Shown: positions 46,159 through 55,620, numbered from the stretch's first letter. The stretch: 64,000 nt of DNA from Burkholderia vietnamiensis LMG 10929 (GCF_000959445.1 NZ_CP009631.1:3224001-3288000), one strand, 5' to 3'. The notes: a model not told the origin generated them from the sequence alone. Translations and numbers: made by a program.

Positions 46159-46416
46159 ATGCGCACCACCAAAGCGACCAACGCGGTCGAACGCCTGAAG
46201 GCCCGCTCCGGCAACCCGCAGTTCGCGGCCGTTGCGATGGCCGGCGGCCTGTTCTATCTGGTCGACCGCTCGGGCGGCACCGCCGAAAAACGCAGCGAAC
46301 CGCTTCCGCTCGACGAATTCGTCCGCTTCGTCGACGAATTCGGCCCCAAAAAGCCGCGCAAGGCCAGCAAGCTGGACCTCGCGTTCGAGGCGCAGATCAA
46401 GAAGAGCAATGCGTAA
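46159..46416 (+). CDS. Small conserved hypothetical protein
   Basis: This 85-residue basic protein begins [20 protein letters not shown] and ends [20 protein letters not shown]. The middle ([19 protein letters not shown]) is a short hydrophobic beta stretch, not a membrane helix. No domain is recognised. It lies 71 bases after hemN and 104 before the PIMT-like gene on the same strand. Codon bias matches core genes, so it is likely a real native gene. Confidence 0.7.
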   Translation: MRTTKATNAVERLKARSGNPQFAAVAMAGGLFYLVDRSGGTAEKRSEPLPLDEFVRFVDEFGPKKPRKASKLDLAFEAQIKKSNA

Positions 46417-46520
46417 AGGTCTGTTGCAGGCTGCCTGAAGGCTTTGCCGACGCCCCGTTTGGTACAATCACGAAGTTTTTCTATCCCCGCTGACGGCCGA
46501 TTTGGCTGCGTGACCACACC

Positions 46521-47177
46521 ATGAATATCGAAAACGCGCGTTTCAACATGATCGAACAACAGATCCGGCCGTGGGACGTGCTGGACCTGGACGTCCTGGG
46601 CCTGCTGTCGATCGTCAAGCGAGAAAACTACGTTCTGCCCGAACACCGCGATCTGGCGTTCGCCGATCTCGAACTGCCGCTGCCGGGCGGCACCAGCAAG
46701 ATGCTGTTCCCGCGCGTCGAAGCGCGCGTGCTGCAGGATCTGGCGGTCAAGAAGCACGAGAACGTCCTCGTGATCGGTGCGGGCTCCGGCTACCTGGCCG
46801 CGCTGTTCGCGCATCGCGCGCAGCACGTGACGGCGGTCGACATCGATCCGACGATCGCGAAGTTCGCAGCCGACAACCTGCGCAACGACGGCGTGACGAA
46901 CGCCGAAGTCGTGCTCGGCGACGGCTCGCTCGGCTGGCCCGCCAAGGCGCCGTACGACGTGATCTGCGTCGCGGGCGGCCTGCCGGTCGTGCCGCAGCAG
47001 ATGCTCGAACAGCTGAAGGTCGGCGGCCGCCTGTCGGCATTCGTCGGCGGCCGTCCGGTGATGAAGGCGCAGATCATCACGCGCATCGACGACAAGCAGT
47101 ACCGCGTCGCCGACGTGTTCGAAACCTACGTGAACCACCTCGTGAACGCGATCGAGCCGTCGCGCTTCAAGTTCTGA
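46521..47177 (+). CDS. Protein-L-isoaspartate O-methyltransferase family protein
   Basis: This 218-residue SAM-dependent methyltransferase is of the PIMT type. The start FNMIEQQIRPWDVLDLDVLG and the SAM motif VLVIGAGSGYLAALFAHRA, followed by TAVDIDPTIAKFAADNL, are clear. The substrate loop that reads GQTISQP in canonical PIMT is altered (LPGGTSKMLFP), so repair of isoaspartate is not certain; this divergent branch is common in beta-proteobacteria. A rhodanese gene follows after 14 bases, suggesting a two-gene operon. Confidence 0.85.
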   Translation: MNIENARFNMIEQQIRPWDVLDLDVLGLLSIVKRENYVLPEHRDLAFADLELPLPGGTSKMLFPRVEARVLQDLAVKKHENVLVIGAGSGYLAALFAHRAQHVTAVDIDPTIAKFAADNLRNDGVTNAEVVLGDGSLGWPAKAPYDVICVAGGLPVVPQQMLEQLKVGGRLSAFVGGRPVMKAQIITRIDDKQYRVADVFETYVNHLVNAIEPSRFKF

Positions 47178-47191
47178 GCGGCGGCGCAGCC

Positions 47192-47515
47192 ATGCAGATC
47201 CTGACGCCCGCGATGCTCGCCGACTGGCTGCGCGATCCGGCACGCCCGGCGCCGGTCGTGCTCGACGTGCGCGAACCGTGGGAAATCTCGACCGCCCAGA
47301 TCGCCGGCAGCGTGTCGATCCCGATGCAGCAGATTCCCGCACGCAGCGAGGAGCTCGACGACGAAGCCGAGATCGTCTGCGTGTGCCATCACGGGATGCG
47401 CAGCGCGCAGGTCGCGATGTTCCTCGAATCGCGCGGCTTCACGAAGCTGTACAACCTGCAAGGCGGAATCGACGCGTGGTCGCGCGACGTCGATCCCGCC
47501 GTGCCGCGCTACTGA
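47192..47515 (+). CDS. Single-domain rhodanese (sulfurtransferase)
   Basis: This 107-residue rhodanese has the active-site loop CHHGMRSAQVAMFL with the catalytic cysteine in VCVCHHG, the N-terminal LDVREPWEISTAQIAGSVSI and the C-terminal YNLQGGIDAWSRDVD. It resembles GlpE-type and cytosolic single-domain rhodaneses that carry persulfide. It is probably translated with the PIMT-like gene 14 bases upstream. A terminator lies about 65 bases downstream. Confidence 0.92.
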   Translation: MQILTPAMLADWLRDPARPAPVVLDVREPWEISTAQIAGSVSIPMQQIPARSEELDDEAEIVCVCHHGMRSAQVAMFLESRGFTKLYNLQGGIDAWSRDVDPAVPRY

Positions 47516-47580
47516 CCTTCCGCGCGGCGCGTCATGCGCCGCCACGCCGACCGCTCGCCGCGGTCGCGCCGATTCGCCGA

Positions 47581-47610
47581 ACGGGCGCGCATTGCGCGCC
47601 CGTTTCATTT
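47581..47610 (+). terminator. Rho-independent terminator after the rhodanese gene
   Basis: A perfect 10-base stem ACGGGCGCGC/GCGCGCCCGT with a 3-base loop is followed by TTTCATTT. It closes the transcript ahead of the urt control region. Confidence 0.8.
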
Positions 47611-47676
47611 CCGCCGACGGTTGCCACGCTGTCGTCGCCTGTCGCGCCCTCTCCTGCCCCGTCCCGCCCCGTCCGA

Positions 47677-47695
47677 GCGCACGTGATGCGTGCGC
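47677..47695. promoter_or_regulatory. NtrC-like dyad upstream of urtA
   Basis: GCGCACG-TGATG-CGTGCGC is a perfect inverted repeat. Its core GCAC-N7-GTGC (47679-47693) fits the NtrC pattern TGCACC-N5-GGTGCA at the positions of strongest contact. It stands about 140 bases upstream of the sigma-54 promoter at 47831, the usual enhancer distance. Confidence 0.55.
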
Positions 47696-47830
47696 CCGCA
47701 CGCGGATGCACCATTTCCGCCCGCCCGAGCGCACCGCGACGGATCGCCGATGCCGCACGACGCGCCACGCGCACCGCACCGACGCCCCGCATCGCGCCGT
47801 AACGGCACGCCGGGCGTGCATCGACACGAC

Positions 47831-47846
47831 TGGCACATGCCTTGCG
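47831..47846 (+). promoter_or_regulatory. Sigma-54 (RpoN) promoter of urtA
   Basis: TGGCAC-ATGCC-TTGCG matches the -24/-12 consensus (TGGCAC-N5-TTGCW) with the obligatory GG-N10-GC spacing: GG at 47832-47833, GC at 47844-47845. Transcription would start near 47857, about 50 bases before the urtA ATG. Confidence 0.8.
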
Positions 47847-47906
47847 TTACACCGATGCCGGCGCCGCCCACGGCGCACGCACAACCAACACGTCAAGGGG
47901 ATATCG

Positions 47907-49214
47907 ATGAAACGTCGCAGTCTGCTGAAGTTCGGTTCGATGGCCGGTGCGCTCGCGCTGGCGGGCAAGAGTCCGTTCGCGCATGCGGCCGATGCAGGCA
48001 CCGGCCCGATCAAGGTCGGCATCCTGCACTCGCTGTCGGGCACGATGGCGATCTCCGAGACGTCGCTGAAGGACACCGCGCTGATGACGATCGCCGACAT
48101 CAACAAGAACGGTGGCGTGATGGGTCGCAAGCTGGAGCCGGTGGTCGTCGATCCTGCCTCGAACTGGCCGCTGTTCGCCGAGAAGGCGCGCCAGCTGCTC
48201 ACGCAGGACAAGGTCGCGTGCGTGTTCGGCTGCTGGACGTCGGTGTCGCGCAAGTCGGTGCTGCCGGTGTTCGAGGAGCTCAACGGTCTGCTCTACTACC
48301 CGGTGCAGTATGAAGGCGAGGAAATGTCGCGCAACGTGTTCTACACGGGCGCGGCGCCGAACCAGCAGGCGATCCCGGCCGTCGAGTACCTGATGAGCGC
48401 CGAAGGCGGCGGCGCCAAGCGCTTCTTCCTGCTCGGCACCGACTACGTGTATCCGCGCACGACCAACAAGATCCTGCGCGCGTTCCTGAAATCGAAGGGC
48501 GTGAAGGACGCCGACATTCAGGAGGTCTACACGCCGTTCGGCCACAGCGATTACCAGACCATCGTCGCGAACATCAAGAACTTCGCGCAAGGCGGCAAGA
48601 CGACCGTGATCTCGACCATCAACGGCGATTCGAACGTGCCGTTCTACAAGGAGCTCGGCAACCAGGGGATCAAGGCGACCGACGTGCCGGTGGTCGCGTT
48701 CTCGGTCGGCGAGGAGGAACTGCGCGGGATCGACACGAAGCCGCTCGTCGGCCACCTTGCCGCATGGAACTACTTCATGTCGGTGAAGAACCCGACCAAC
48801 ACGAAGTTCAAGGACCAGTTCGCCGCGTGGGTGAAGGCGAACAACCTGCCGGGCGGCGCGAAGCGCGTGACCAACGATCCGATGGAGGCCACCTTCGTGG
48901 GCATCCACATGTGGAAGCAGGCCGTCGAGAAGGCGAAGAGCACCGACGTCGACAAGGTGCGCGTCGCGATGATCGGCCAGACCGTCGCCGCGCCGTCGGG
49001 CTTCACGCTCACGATGGACGGCAACCACCACCTGCACAAGCCGGTGATGATCGGCGAGATCCGCGGCGACGGGCAATTCAACGTCGTGTGGAAGACCAAG
49101 ACGGCCGTGCGCGCACAGCCGTGGAGCCCGTTCATCGCGGGTAACCAGGGCAAGCCGGACGTCGTCAGCTCGATCCCGGCGTTCCTGCGCCGGCAGCGCG
49201 CGGCGCTCGCCTGA
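47907..49214 (+). CDS. urtA: Urea ABC transporter substrate-binding protein
   Basis: This 435-residue periplasmic urea-binding protein is of the HAAT/branched-chain type. The signal peptide begins MKRRSLLKFGSMAGALALAG, a twin-arginine-like motif (RRSLLKF), with cleavage after AHA. The mature protein starts DAGTGPIKVGILHSLSGTM and has the UrtA hallmarks GCWTSVSRKSVLPVFEELNG, LLYYPVQYEGEE and FGHSDYQTIVANIKNF. It is first of urtABCDE, whose placement directly before urease genes fixes urea as the likely ligand. A strong AAGGGG ribosome site precedes ATG 47907. Control is expected from the sigma-54 promoter upstream. Confidence 0.96.
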   Translation: MKRRSLLKFGSMAGALALAGKSPFAHAADAGTGPIKVGILHSLSGTMAISETSLKDTALMTIADINKNGGVMGRKLEPVVVDPASNWPLFAEKARQLLTQDKVACVFGCWTSVSRKSVLPVFEELNGLLYYPVQYEGEEMSRNVFYTGAAPNQQAIPAVEYLMSAEGGGAKRFFLLGTDYVYPRTTNKILRAFLKSKGVKDADIQEVYTPFGHSDYQTIVANIKNFAQGGKTTVISTINGDSNVPFYKELGNQGIKATDVPVVAFSVGEEELRGIDTKPLVGHLAAWNYFMSVKNPTNTKFKDQFAAWVKANNLPGGAKRVTNDPMEATFVGIHMWKQAVEKAKSTDVDKVRVAMIGQTVAAPSGFTLTMDGNHHLHKPVMIGEIRGDGQFNVVWKTKTAVRAQPWSPFIAGNQGKPDVVSSIPAFLRRQRAALA

Positions 49215-49383
49215 TGCCGGCCGGAGCGCACGCGCTGCATACGTCGCACACGTCGCGCACGTTGCACGCGGCGCTCCGGTCGCATCCGCGCGCGGTGTGC
49301 AGCTTCACGCGTGCGGCGCCGCGCCGCACGCAGCCGCGCGGCGGCCCCCGCGTGCGCTTTCCCCAGCCCGACAGGAATCCCCG

Positions 49384-51012
49384 ATGCCTACACGCTTTCG
49401 CCGCGCGGCCGTCGCGCTCGTCGCGCTCGTCGCTGGCGCGATGCTCGCGCTCGCACTGCCGCGCGCCGCATTCGCCCTGACGGCCGCCGATACCGCCGCG
49501 CTCGCCGGCGACGACTTCGACGCGAAGACGGCCGCAGTCGAGCGCCTTGCCACCGACGCCGATCCGCGCGCCGCCGCGCTGCTCGATGCGCTGTCGACCG
49601 GCGACGCGCTCGCGACCGCCGACGGCCGCCTGCTGATCCAGACCGGCGACACCGCGCACGATGCGCTCACGCAGGCCGCGACGCCGGCCGGCGACGCACA
49701 GCCGGTGATGCTGAACAATCTGCTGCGCACGAAGATCGCCGGCGCGCGCTCGGGCCTCGCACTCGCGTCGCCCGATGTCGCGACGCGTCGCGACGCGATC
49801 GACGCGCTGCTGAAGTCGCCCGACCCTGCGCTCAAGCCGATGATCGACCGCGCACGCGCAAAGGAAACCGATCCGGTGCTGAAGCGCCGCCTCGACGCGC
49901 TGTGGGCGATCGCCGCGCTGCACGACGCCGATCCGGCGAAGCGTCTCGAAGCCGCGCAGGTGGTGGCCGCGCGCCAGGATCTCGACATGATCGAGCAGCT
50001 GCGCCCGCTCGTCGCGAAGAACGCGGACGGCAGCTACGCCGAGCCCGATGCACGCGTGCGCGAAGCCGCGCAGCAAGGGCTCGACGCCCTGCACGCGCTG
50101 CAGCGTCGCGGCGAAATCGTGGGCACGGTGTTCGCGGGCCTGTCGCTCGGCAGCGTGCTGCTGCTCGCCGCGCTCGGCCTCGCGATCACGTACGGGCTGA
50201 TCGGCGTGATCAACATGGCGCACGGCGAATTCCTGATGATCGGTGCGTACGCAACCTATGTCGTGCAGACGCTGATCCAGCGCTATGCGCCGGCCGCATT
50301 CGACTGGTATCCGCTCGTCGCGGTGCCGGTCTCGTTCGCGACGGCCGCGCTCGTGGGCATCGTGCTCGAACGGCTCGTGCTGCGGCATCTGTACGGCCGC
50401 CCGCTCGAGACGCTGCTCGCGACCTTCGGCGTGAGCCTGATCCTGATCCAGGCGACCCGCATGCTGTTCGGCGCACAGAACGTGCAGGTGGTGAACCCGT
50501 CGTGGATGAGCGGCGGCGTGTCGGTGATGCAGAACCTGATCCTGCCTTACAACCGGCTCGTGATCCTCGCGTTCGCGCTCGCGGTCGTGTTCGTCGCGTG
50601 GGCCGTGCTGACGAAGACGCGGCTCGGGCTGTTCGTGCGCGCCGTCACGCAGAACCGGCGGATGGCCGCGTGCGTCGGCGTGAAGACCGCGCGCGTCGAT
50701 GCGTATGCGTTCGCGTTCGGCGCGGGCATCGCGGGCCTCGGCGGCTGCGCGCTGTCGCAGATCGGCAACGTGGGCCCTGACCTCGGGCAGAACTACATCA
50801 TCGATTCGTTCATGGCGGTCGTACTCGGCGGCGTGGGCCAGATCGCCGGCACCGTGCTCGGCGGCTTCGGGCTCGGCCTCGTCAGCAAGGCGATCGAGCC
50901 GTTCTGGGGCGCCGTGCTCGCGAAGATCGCGGTGCTCGTGATGATCGTGCTGTTCATCCAGAAACGCCCGCAGGGGATGTTCGCCCCGAAGGGACGCAGC
51001 GCGGAGGCCTGA
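49384..51012 (+). CDS. urtB: Urea ABC transporter permease UrtB
   Basis: This 542-residue permease has an N-terminal signal-like hydrophobic stretch (ALVALVAGAMLALALPRAAF), then about 220 mostly helical Ala/Asp-rich residues expected in the periplasm, then a LivH-like eight-helix membrane domain from about residue 240 (SLGSVLLLAALGLAITYGLI, MAHGEFLMIGAYATYVVQTL, LEPLL-type helices to the end). The long N-terminal extension is a known variant of UrtB. The ATG at 49384 is chosen for the signal sequence, with GGAA ahead; 169 bases separate it from urtA. urtC begins 1 base after its stop. Confidence 0.94.
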   Translation: MPTRFRRAAVALVALVAGAMLALALPRAAFALTAADTAALAGDDFDAKTAAVERLATDADPRAAALLDALSTGDALATADGRLLIQTGDTAHDALTQAATPAGDAQPVMLNNLLRTKIAGARSGLALASPDVATRRDAIDALLKSPDPALKPMIDRARAKETDPVLKRRLDALWAIAALHDADPAKRLEAAQVVAARQDLDMIEQLRPLVAKNADGSYAEPDARVREAAQQGLDALHALQRRGEIVGTVFAGLSLGSVLLLAALGLAITYGLIGVINMAHGEFLMIGAYATYVVQTLIQRYAPAAFDWYPLVAVPVSFATAALVGIVLERLVLRHLYGRPLETLLATFGVSLILIQATRMLFGAQNVQVVNPSWMSGGVSVMQNLILPYNRLVILAFALAVVFVAWAVLTKTRLGLFVRAVTQNRRMAACVGVKTARVDAYAFAFGAGIAGLGGCALSQIGNVGPDLGQNYIIDSFMAVVLGGVGQIAGTVLGGFGLGLVSKAIEPFWGAVLAKIAVLVMIVLFIQKRPQGMFAPKGRSAEA

Positions 51013-51013
51013 C

Positions 51014-52204
51014 ATGACTTCAATCACCGATTCCCTGTCGAACCCGGTCGCGGGCGCGCCGCAGCCCGCAGCGGCCGCCGCGCGCGGCGACGCCGGCTTC
51101 GCGCTCGGCCTGCCGCCGCGTCCGGCGCTGCTGTCGCGCCGCGCGTGGCTCGCGCTGATCGCGCTGTGCGTCGCGATCGGCATCGGCGTGCCGCTCGCCG
51201 CGCTGGTCGCGCCCGAGGCGAGCGCGTTCCATCTGTCCGCATACACGATGACGCTCGCCGGCAAGCTGATGTGCTACGCGATCGCCGCGCTCGCGCTCGA
51301 TCTGGTGTGGGGCTACTGCGGCATCCTGAGCCTCGGCCACGGGCTGTTCTTCGCGCTCGGCGGCTACGCGATCGGCATGTACCTGATGCGCGAGATCGGC
51401 CGCGACGGCAAGTACGGCAGCGACCTGCCCGACTTCATGGTGTTCCTCGACTGGCACCAGTTGCCGTGGTACTGGAGCGGCACGCAGCATCTCGCATGGG
51501 CGCTCGCGCTGGTCGTGCTCGTGCCCGCCGTGCTGGCCTGGGTGTTCGGCTTCTTCACGTTCCGTTCGCGCGTGAAGGGCGTGTACCTGTCGATCATCAC
51601 GCAGGCGCTGACGTTCGCCGCGATGCTGCTGTTCTTTCGCAACGAGACGGGCTTCGGCGGCAACAACGGCTTCACCGACTTCAAGCGCATCGCCGGCTTC
51701 CCGATCACGTCGCCCGGCACCCGCACCGTGTTGCTGCTGCTCAGCTTCGCGACGCTCGTGCTCGCGTTCATCGCGGCGCGCGCGATCGTGTCGAGCAAGC
51801 TCGGGCGCGTGGTCACCGCGGTGCGCGACGGCGAGACGCGGCTGATGTTCCTCGGCTACAGCCCGCTCGCGTACAAGCTGTTCGTGTGGACGCTGTCGGC
51901 CGTGCTGTGCGCGATCGCGGGCGCGTTGTACGTGCCGCAGGTCGGCATCATCAACCCCGGCGAGATGTCGCCCGGCAACTCGATCGAAATGGCGATCTGG
52001 GTCGCGGTCGGCGGCCGCGGCACGCTGATCGGGCCGATCGTCGGCGCGTTCGCGGTCAACGGTGCGAAGAGCTTCTTCACCGCGTACTTCGCCGAATACT
52101 GGCTGTTCTTTCTCGGCCTGATCTTCGTGCTGGTGCCGCTGTTGCTGCCGCGCGGAATCATGGGCCTCGTCGACACGCTGCTCGCCAAGGGGAAACGCGG
52201 ATGA
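51014..52204 (+). CDS. urtC: Urea ABC transporter permease UrtC
   Basis: This 396-residue LivM-like permease has about ten hydrophobic helices. The signatures are ALALDLVWGYCGILSLGHGL and FALGGYAIGMYLMREIG, with a middle GFGGNNGFTDFK that is typical of UrtC, and the loop for the ATPase near GRVVTAVRDGETRLMFLGYS. It follows urtB after one base and overlaps urtD by 4 bases (ATGA), so the three are tightly coupled. Role: forms the urea channel in the inner membrane together with UrtB. Confidence 0.95.
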   Translation: MTSITDSLSNPVAGAPQPAAAAARGDAGFALGLPPRPALLSRRAWLALIALCVAIGIGVPLAALVAPEASAFHLSAYTMTLAGKLMCYAIAALALDLVWGYCGILSLGHGLFFALGGYAIGMYLMREIGRDGKYGSDLPDFMVFLDWHQLPWYWSGTQHLAWALALVVLVPAVLAWVFGFFTFRSRVKGVYLSIITQALTFAAMLLFFRNETGFGGNNGFTDFKRIAGFPITSPGTRTVLLLLSFATLVLAFIAARAIVSSKLGRVVTAVRDGETRLMFLGYSPLAYKLFVWTLSAVLCAIAGALYVPQVGIINPGEMSPGNSIEMAIWVAVGGRGTLIGPIVGAFAVNGAKSFFTAYFAEYWLFFLGLIFVLVPLLLPRGIMGLVDTLLAKGKRG

Positions 52205-53058
52205 ACGGCACAGCGCTCTACCAGTTCACGCCGCCAGCCGAAGACGAGCTGCTCGCGGTCAGCGGCACCGCGTCGATGGGCCGCGTGATGCCCGCCGGCA
52301 TCGACACGTCGCACGGCACGATCCTGTATCTCGAGGACATCGAGGTGAGCTTCGACGGCTTTCGCGCGCTGAACAAGCTGTCGCTCGCGATCGACGCGGG
52401 CGAGCTGCGCTGCGTGATCGGCCCGAACGGCGCGGGCAAGACGACGATGATGGACGTCATCACCGGCAAGACGCGCCCCGATGCGGGCAAGGTGTTTCTC
52501 GGCCAGACCATCGACCTCGCGCGGATGAGCGAACCCGAGATCGCGCGCGCCGGGATCGGCCGCAAGTTTCAGAAGCCGACCGTGTTCGAGCAGCATCCGG
52601 TGTGGGAAAACCTCGAACTCGCGATGCAGACCGACAAGGGCTGGCTCGCGTCGCTGCGCGCGCGGCTCGACCGCGCGGCGCAGGCGAAGATCGAGGACAC
52701 GCTCACGCTGATCGGCCTCGAAAGCGATGCGTATCGCGCGGCCGGCGAGCTGTCGCACGGCCAGAAGCAGCGGCTCGAGATCGGCATGCTGCTGATGCAG
52801 CGCCCCGCGCTGCTGCTGCTCGACGAGCCCGCGGCCGGGATGACCGACCACGAGACGATGGAGCTCGCGAAGCTGCTGAACACGCTGCGCGGCACCTGCT
52901 CGATGATGGTCGTCGAGCACGACATGGAGTTCGTCGCCGCGCTCGCGGGCGACACGGGCCGCGTGACGGTGATGGCCGAAGGCGCGGTGCTCGCGGAAGG
53001 CACGCTCGACCAGGTCAAGCGCGACGACGCGGTGATCGAGTCATACCTCGGACGATGA
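52201..53058 (+). CDS. urtD: Urea ABC transporter ATP-binding protein UrtD
   Basis: This 285-residue LivG-like ATPase has Walker A GPNGAGKTT near residue 79, the UrtD-type GRKFQKPTVFEQHPVWENLE, the signature LSHGQKQRLEIG, Walker B LLLLDEPAAGMTDHE and the switch histidine VVEHDMEF. About 35 extra residues precede the ABC domain. Its start overlaps urtC by 4 bases and urtE starts 4 bases after its stop. With UrtE it powers urea uptake. Confidence 0.95.
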   Translation: MNGTALYQFTPPAEDELLAVSGTASMGRVMPAGIDTSHGTILYLEDIEVSFDGFRALNKLSLAIDAGELRCVIGPNGAGKTTMMDVITGKTRPDAGKVFLGQTIDLARMSEPEIARAGIGRKFQKPTVFEQHPVWENLELAMQTDKGWLASLRARLDRAAQAKIEDTLTLIGLESDAYRAAGELSHGQKQRLEIGMLLMQRPALLLLDEPAAGMTDHETMELAKLLNTLRGTCSMMVVEHDMEFVAALAGDTGRVTVMAEGAVLAEGTLDQVKRDDAVIESYLGR

Positions 53059-53062
53059 TGCG

Positions 53063-53755
53063 ATGCTCAAGATCGATGCACTGAACCAGTATTACGGCGG
53101 CAGCCATATCCTGCGCAACGTGAACCTGAGCGCCGACGACGGCAAGCTGACCGTGCTGCTCGGCCGCAACGGCGTGGGCAAGAGCACGCTGCTGCGCTGC
53201 CTGATGGGGGTCGTCGCGGCGAAGAGCGGCAGCGTGTCGTGGCGCGGCACCGCGCTCGGCACGCTGCCGCCGTATGCGCGCGTCGCGGCCGGGCTCGCGT
53301 ACGTGCCGCAGGGCCGCGACATCTTTCCGCGGCTGACCGTCGAGGAAAACCTGCTGGTCGGCGCGGCGAGCCGCAAGGCGCCGTCGAAGGTGCCCGACCG
53401 GATCTACGAACTGTTCCCGGTGCTGAAGGACATGCGCGCGCGACGCGGCGGCGACCTTTCCGGCGGCCAGCAGCAGCAGCTGGCGATCGGCCGCGCGCTG
53501 ATGAGCGAACCGCAGTTGCTGATCCTCGACGAGCCGACCGAAGGGATCCAGCCGTCGATCATCCAGGACATCGGGCGCACGCTGCGTCAGCTCGTCGACG
53601 AATCGAAGATGACCGTGCTGCTGGTCGAGCAGTATTACGATTTCGCGCGCTCGATCGCCGATCGCTACTGGGTGATGAGCCGCGGCGAGATCGTCGCGGG
53701 CGGCGAGGCACGGGATATGGAGGCGAACGGCGTGCGCGAGTTGATCGCGGTGTAA
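53063..53755 (+). CDS. urtE: Urea ABC transporter ATP-binding protein UrtE
   Basis: This 230-residue LivF-like ATPase begins [20 protein letters not shown]. Walker A is GRNGVGKST, the signature [16 protein letters not shown], and Walker [17 protein letters not shown]; the stretch [20 protein letters not shown] is typical. It completes the urtABCDE operon; ureD starts 106 bases downstream on the same strand without an obvious terminator, so urease accessory expression may partly come from read-through. Confidence 0.95.
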   Translation: MLKIDALNQYYGGSHILRNVNLSADDGKLTVLLGRNGVGKSTLLRCLMGVVAAKSGSVSWRGTALGTLPPYARVAAGLAYVPQGRDIFPRLTVEENLLVGAASRKAPSKVPDRIYELFPVLKDMRARRGGDLSGGQQQQLAIGRALMSEPQLLILDEPTEGIQPSIIQDIGRTLRQLVDESKMTVLLVEQYYDFARSIADRYWVMSRGEIVAGGEARDMEANGVRELIAV

Positions 53756-53861
53756 TGGCAACGGCAGGCGACGGCGGGCGGCAACCGACAACCCGCGCCG
53801 CCCAAGCGCATATTGTTGCGTTAGCATCGTCGTTTCGTCCGCCTGTCCCAGCTTCCCGCCG

Positions 53862-54737
53862 ATGTCCGCCGCCGATTCCCACGCTTGCCTGTCCCGCCCC
53901 GCCGCCGCCAAGTCATGGCGCGGCCGCCTCGAACTCGGCTTCGAGCGGCACGGCATGCGCACGACGCTCGTGCACCGGCTGCATGAAGGGCCGCTGCGCG
54001 TGCAGCGGCCGCTGTACCCGGAAGGCGACGGCGTCTGCCACGCGGTGATCGTTCACCCGCCGGGCGGGGTCGCGGGCGGCGACCGCCTCGACCTCGACAT
54101 CGCGCTCGGCGACGGCACCCATGCGGTGCTGACGACGCCCGGCGCAACCAAGTGGTACAAGTCGAACGGGCTCGACGCGACGCAGCGCATCGACATCAAG
54201 GTCGGCGCGCACGCGAAGCTCGACTGGCTGCCGCAGAACAACCTGTTCTTCGATGCCGCGCATGCCGCGCTCGACTTCACGCTGTCGCTGGGCGCGCACG
54301 CGAGCGCGATCGGCTGGGACGCGACGCAGCTCGGCCGGCAGGCGGCCGGCGAAACGTGGTCGGCCGGCCGCATCGCGTCGCACGCGACGCTCGTCGATGC
54401 CGACGGCCGGCCGCTCTGGACCGAACGCGCGCTGCTCGACGCGCACGATCCGCTGCGCGGCGCGTTGCAGGGCCTCGCCGGCTTTCCCGTGTACGGCACG
54501 CTGTGGGCGGCCGGCGCCGCATGCGACGCCGCGCTGGCCGAGTCGCTCGCCGCACGCATGCCGTTCGACGACACGCTGCGCGCCGGCGCGACCTGCGTGA
54601 CGCCGGGCGTCGTGCTGGTGCGCGCGCTCGCCACGTCGATGGAGGCGTTGCAACGCCATTTCACCGACTGCTGGCTCGCGCTGCGCCCGATCGTGCATCG
54701 CGTCGACGCACGTCCGCTGCGCCTCTGGCAAACCTGA
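53862..54737 (+). CDS. ureD: Urease accessory protein UreD
   Basis: This 291-residue chaperone joins UreF and UreG on apo-urease to deliver nickel and CO2. Recognisable segments are [53 protein letters not shown] and [20 protein letters not shown]. An N-terminal ~15-residue extension precedes the conserved part. Length is normal. It is separated from ureA by 232 bases that contain a sigma-54 promoter, so ureD is probably transcribed with urt and ureABCEFG can be transcribed separately. Confidence 0.95.
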   Translation: MSAADSHACLSRPAAAKSWRGRLELGFERHGMRTTLVHRLHEGPLRVQRPLYPEGDGVCHAVIVHPPGGVAGGDRLDLDIALGDGTHAVLTTPGATKWYKSNGLDATQRIDIKVGAHAKLDWLPQNNLFFDAAHAALDFTLSLGAHASAIGWDATQLGRQAAGETWSAGRIASHATLVDADGRPLWTERALLDAHDPLRGALQGLAGFPVYGTLWAAGAACDAALAESLAARMPFDDTLRAGATCVTPGVVLVRALATSMEALQRHFTDCWLALRPIVHRVDARPLRLWQT

Positions 54738-54839
54738 GCGCACGCACCAATCCGACGCAACGCCCCATCTGACGCGCCCCCGTTTCATGCATCGCGCACC
54801 ACGAGCGCGCATCGATGCATCGCCGGCGGGCTCGCGGCA

Positions 54840-54855
54840 TGGCACGCACCTTGCT
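54840..54855 (+). promoter_or_regulatory. Sigma-54 (RpoN) promoter of ureA
   Basis: TGGCACG-CACC-TTGCT is an exact match to the RpoN consensus TGGCACG-N4-TTGCW, with GG at 54841-54842 and GC at 54853-54854. Transcription would start near 54866, about 100 bases before ureA. Imperfect NtrC half-sites (GCACC at 54744 and 54796) lie upstream. Confidence 0.88.
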
Positions 54856-54969
54856 GATTACATAAGCAATACATGCCACCCGGAAAACGGCGCGGTGCTA
54901 CGATGAGCCGCGAGCATGCCGGCCTCCCGTGCATCGACAACAATTACGTTTTCCTGAACGACTGCCTTC

Positions 54970-55272
54970 ATGAAACTGACTCCCCGAGAGAAGGACAAGC
55001 TGCTGATCTTCACGGCAGCGCTGTTGGCCGAGCGCCGCCGCGCGCGCGGGCTGAAGCTGAACTATCCGGAAGCGGTCGCGTTCATCACCGCCGCGCTGAT
55101 GGAAGCCGCGCGCGACGGCAAGACCGTCGCCGAGGTGATGCACTACGGCACGACGCTGCTCACGCGCGACGACGTGATGGACGGCGTTCCCGAGATGATC
55201 CCCGACATCCAGGTCGAAGCGACCTTCCCCGACGGCACCAAGCTCGTCACCGTCCACCATCCGATTCCGTGA
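54970..55272 (+). CDS. ureA: Urease subunit gamma
   Basis: This 100-residue smallest structural subunit of urease begins [20 protein letters not shown] and has the family core [20 protein letters not shown] and [20 protein letters not shown]. Length is exactly that of other UreA proteins. It is the first structural gene, placed 104 bases after the predicted sigma-54 start point, with ureB 14 bases further on. Confidence 0.97.
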
Positions 55273-55286
55273 TCGAGGTAGCACGC

Positions 55287-55592
55287 ATGATCCCCGGCGA
55301 AATCCTCACCGACGACGGCGAGCACGAACTGAACGCCGGCCGCGCGACGCGCTCGCTCGTCGTCGCGAACACCGGCGACCGGCCGGTGCAGGTCGGCTCG
55401 CATTACCACTTCTTCGAAGTCAACGACGCGCTGTCGTTCGATCGCGCGGCCGCGCGCGGTTTCCGGCTGAACATCGCGGCCGGCACGGCCGTGCGCTTCG
55501 AGCCGGGCCAGACGCGCACCGTCGAGCTCGTCGAGCTGGCCGGCGACCGCGCCGTCTACGGTTTTCAGGGCAAGGTGATGGGGCCGCTGTAA
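55287..55592 (+). CDS. ureB: Urease subunit beta
   Basis: This 101-residue UreB subunit begins [20 protein letters not shown] and contains [20 protein letters not shown] and [20 protein letters not shown]. It packs with UreA and UreC in the (UreABC)3 complex. The ATG at 55287 is the conserved start. It lies 14 bases after ureA and 28 bases before ureC in the same transcript. Confidence 0.97.
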   Translation: MIPGEILTDDGEHELNAGRATRSLVVANTGDRPVQVGSHYHFFEVNDALSFDRAAARGFRLNIAAGTAVRFEPGQTRTVELVELAGDRAVYGFQGKVMGPL

Positions 55593-55620
55593 GCCGCGCC
55601 CCGCTCTTCAGGAACAGCAC

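Noticed and set aside
54873..55286. N-terminal extension of the ureB frame and an ATG at 54902
   Set aside because: This frame overlaps ureA out of phase and has no family similarity; ureB starts at its conserved MIPGE.
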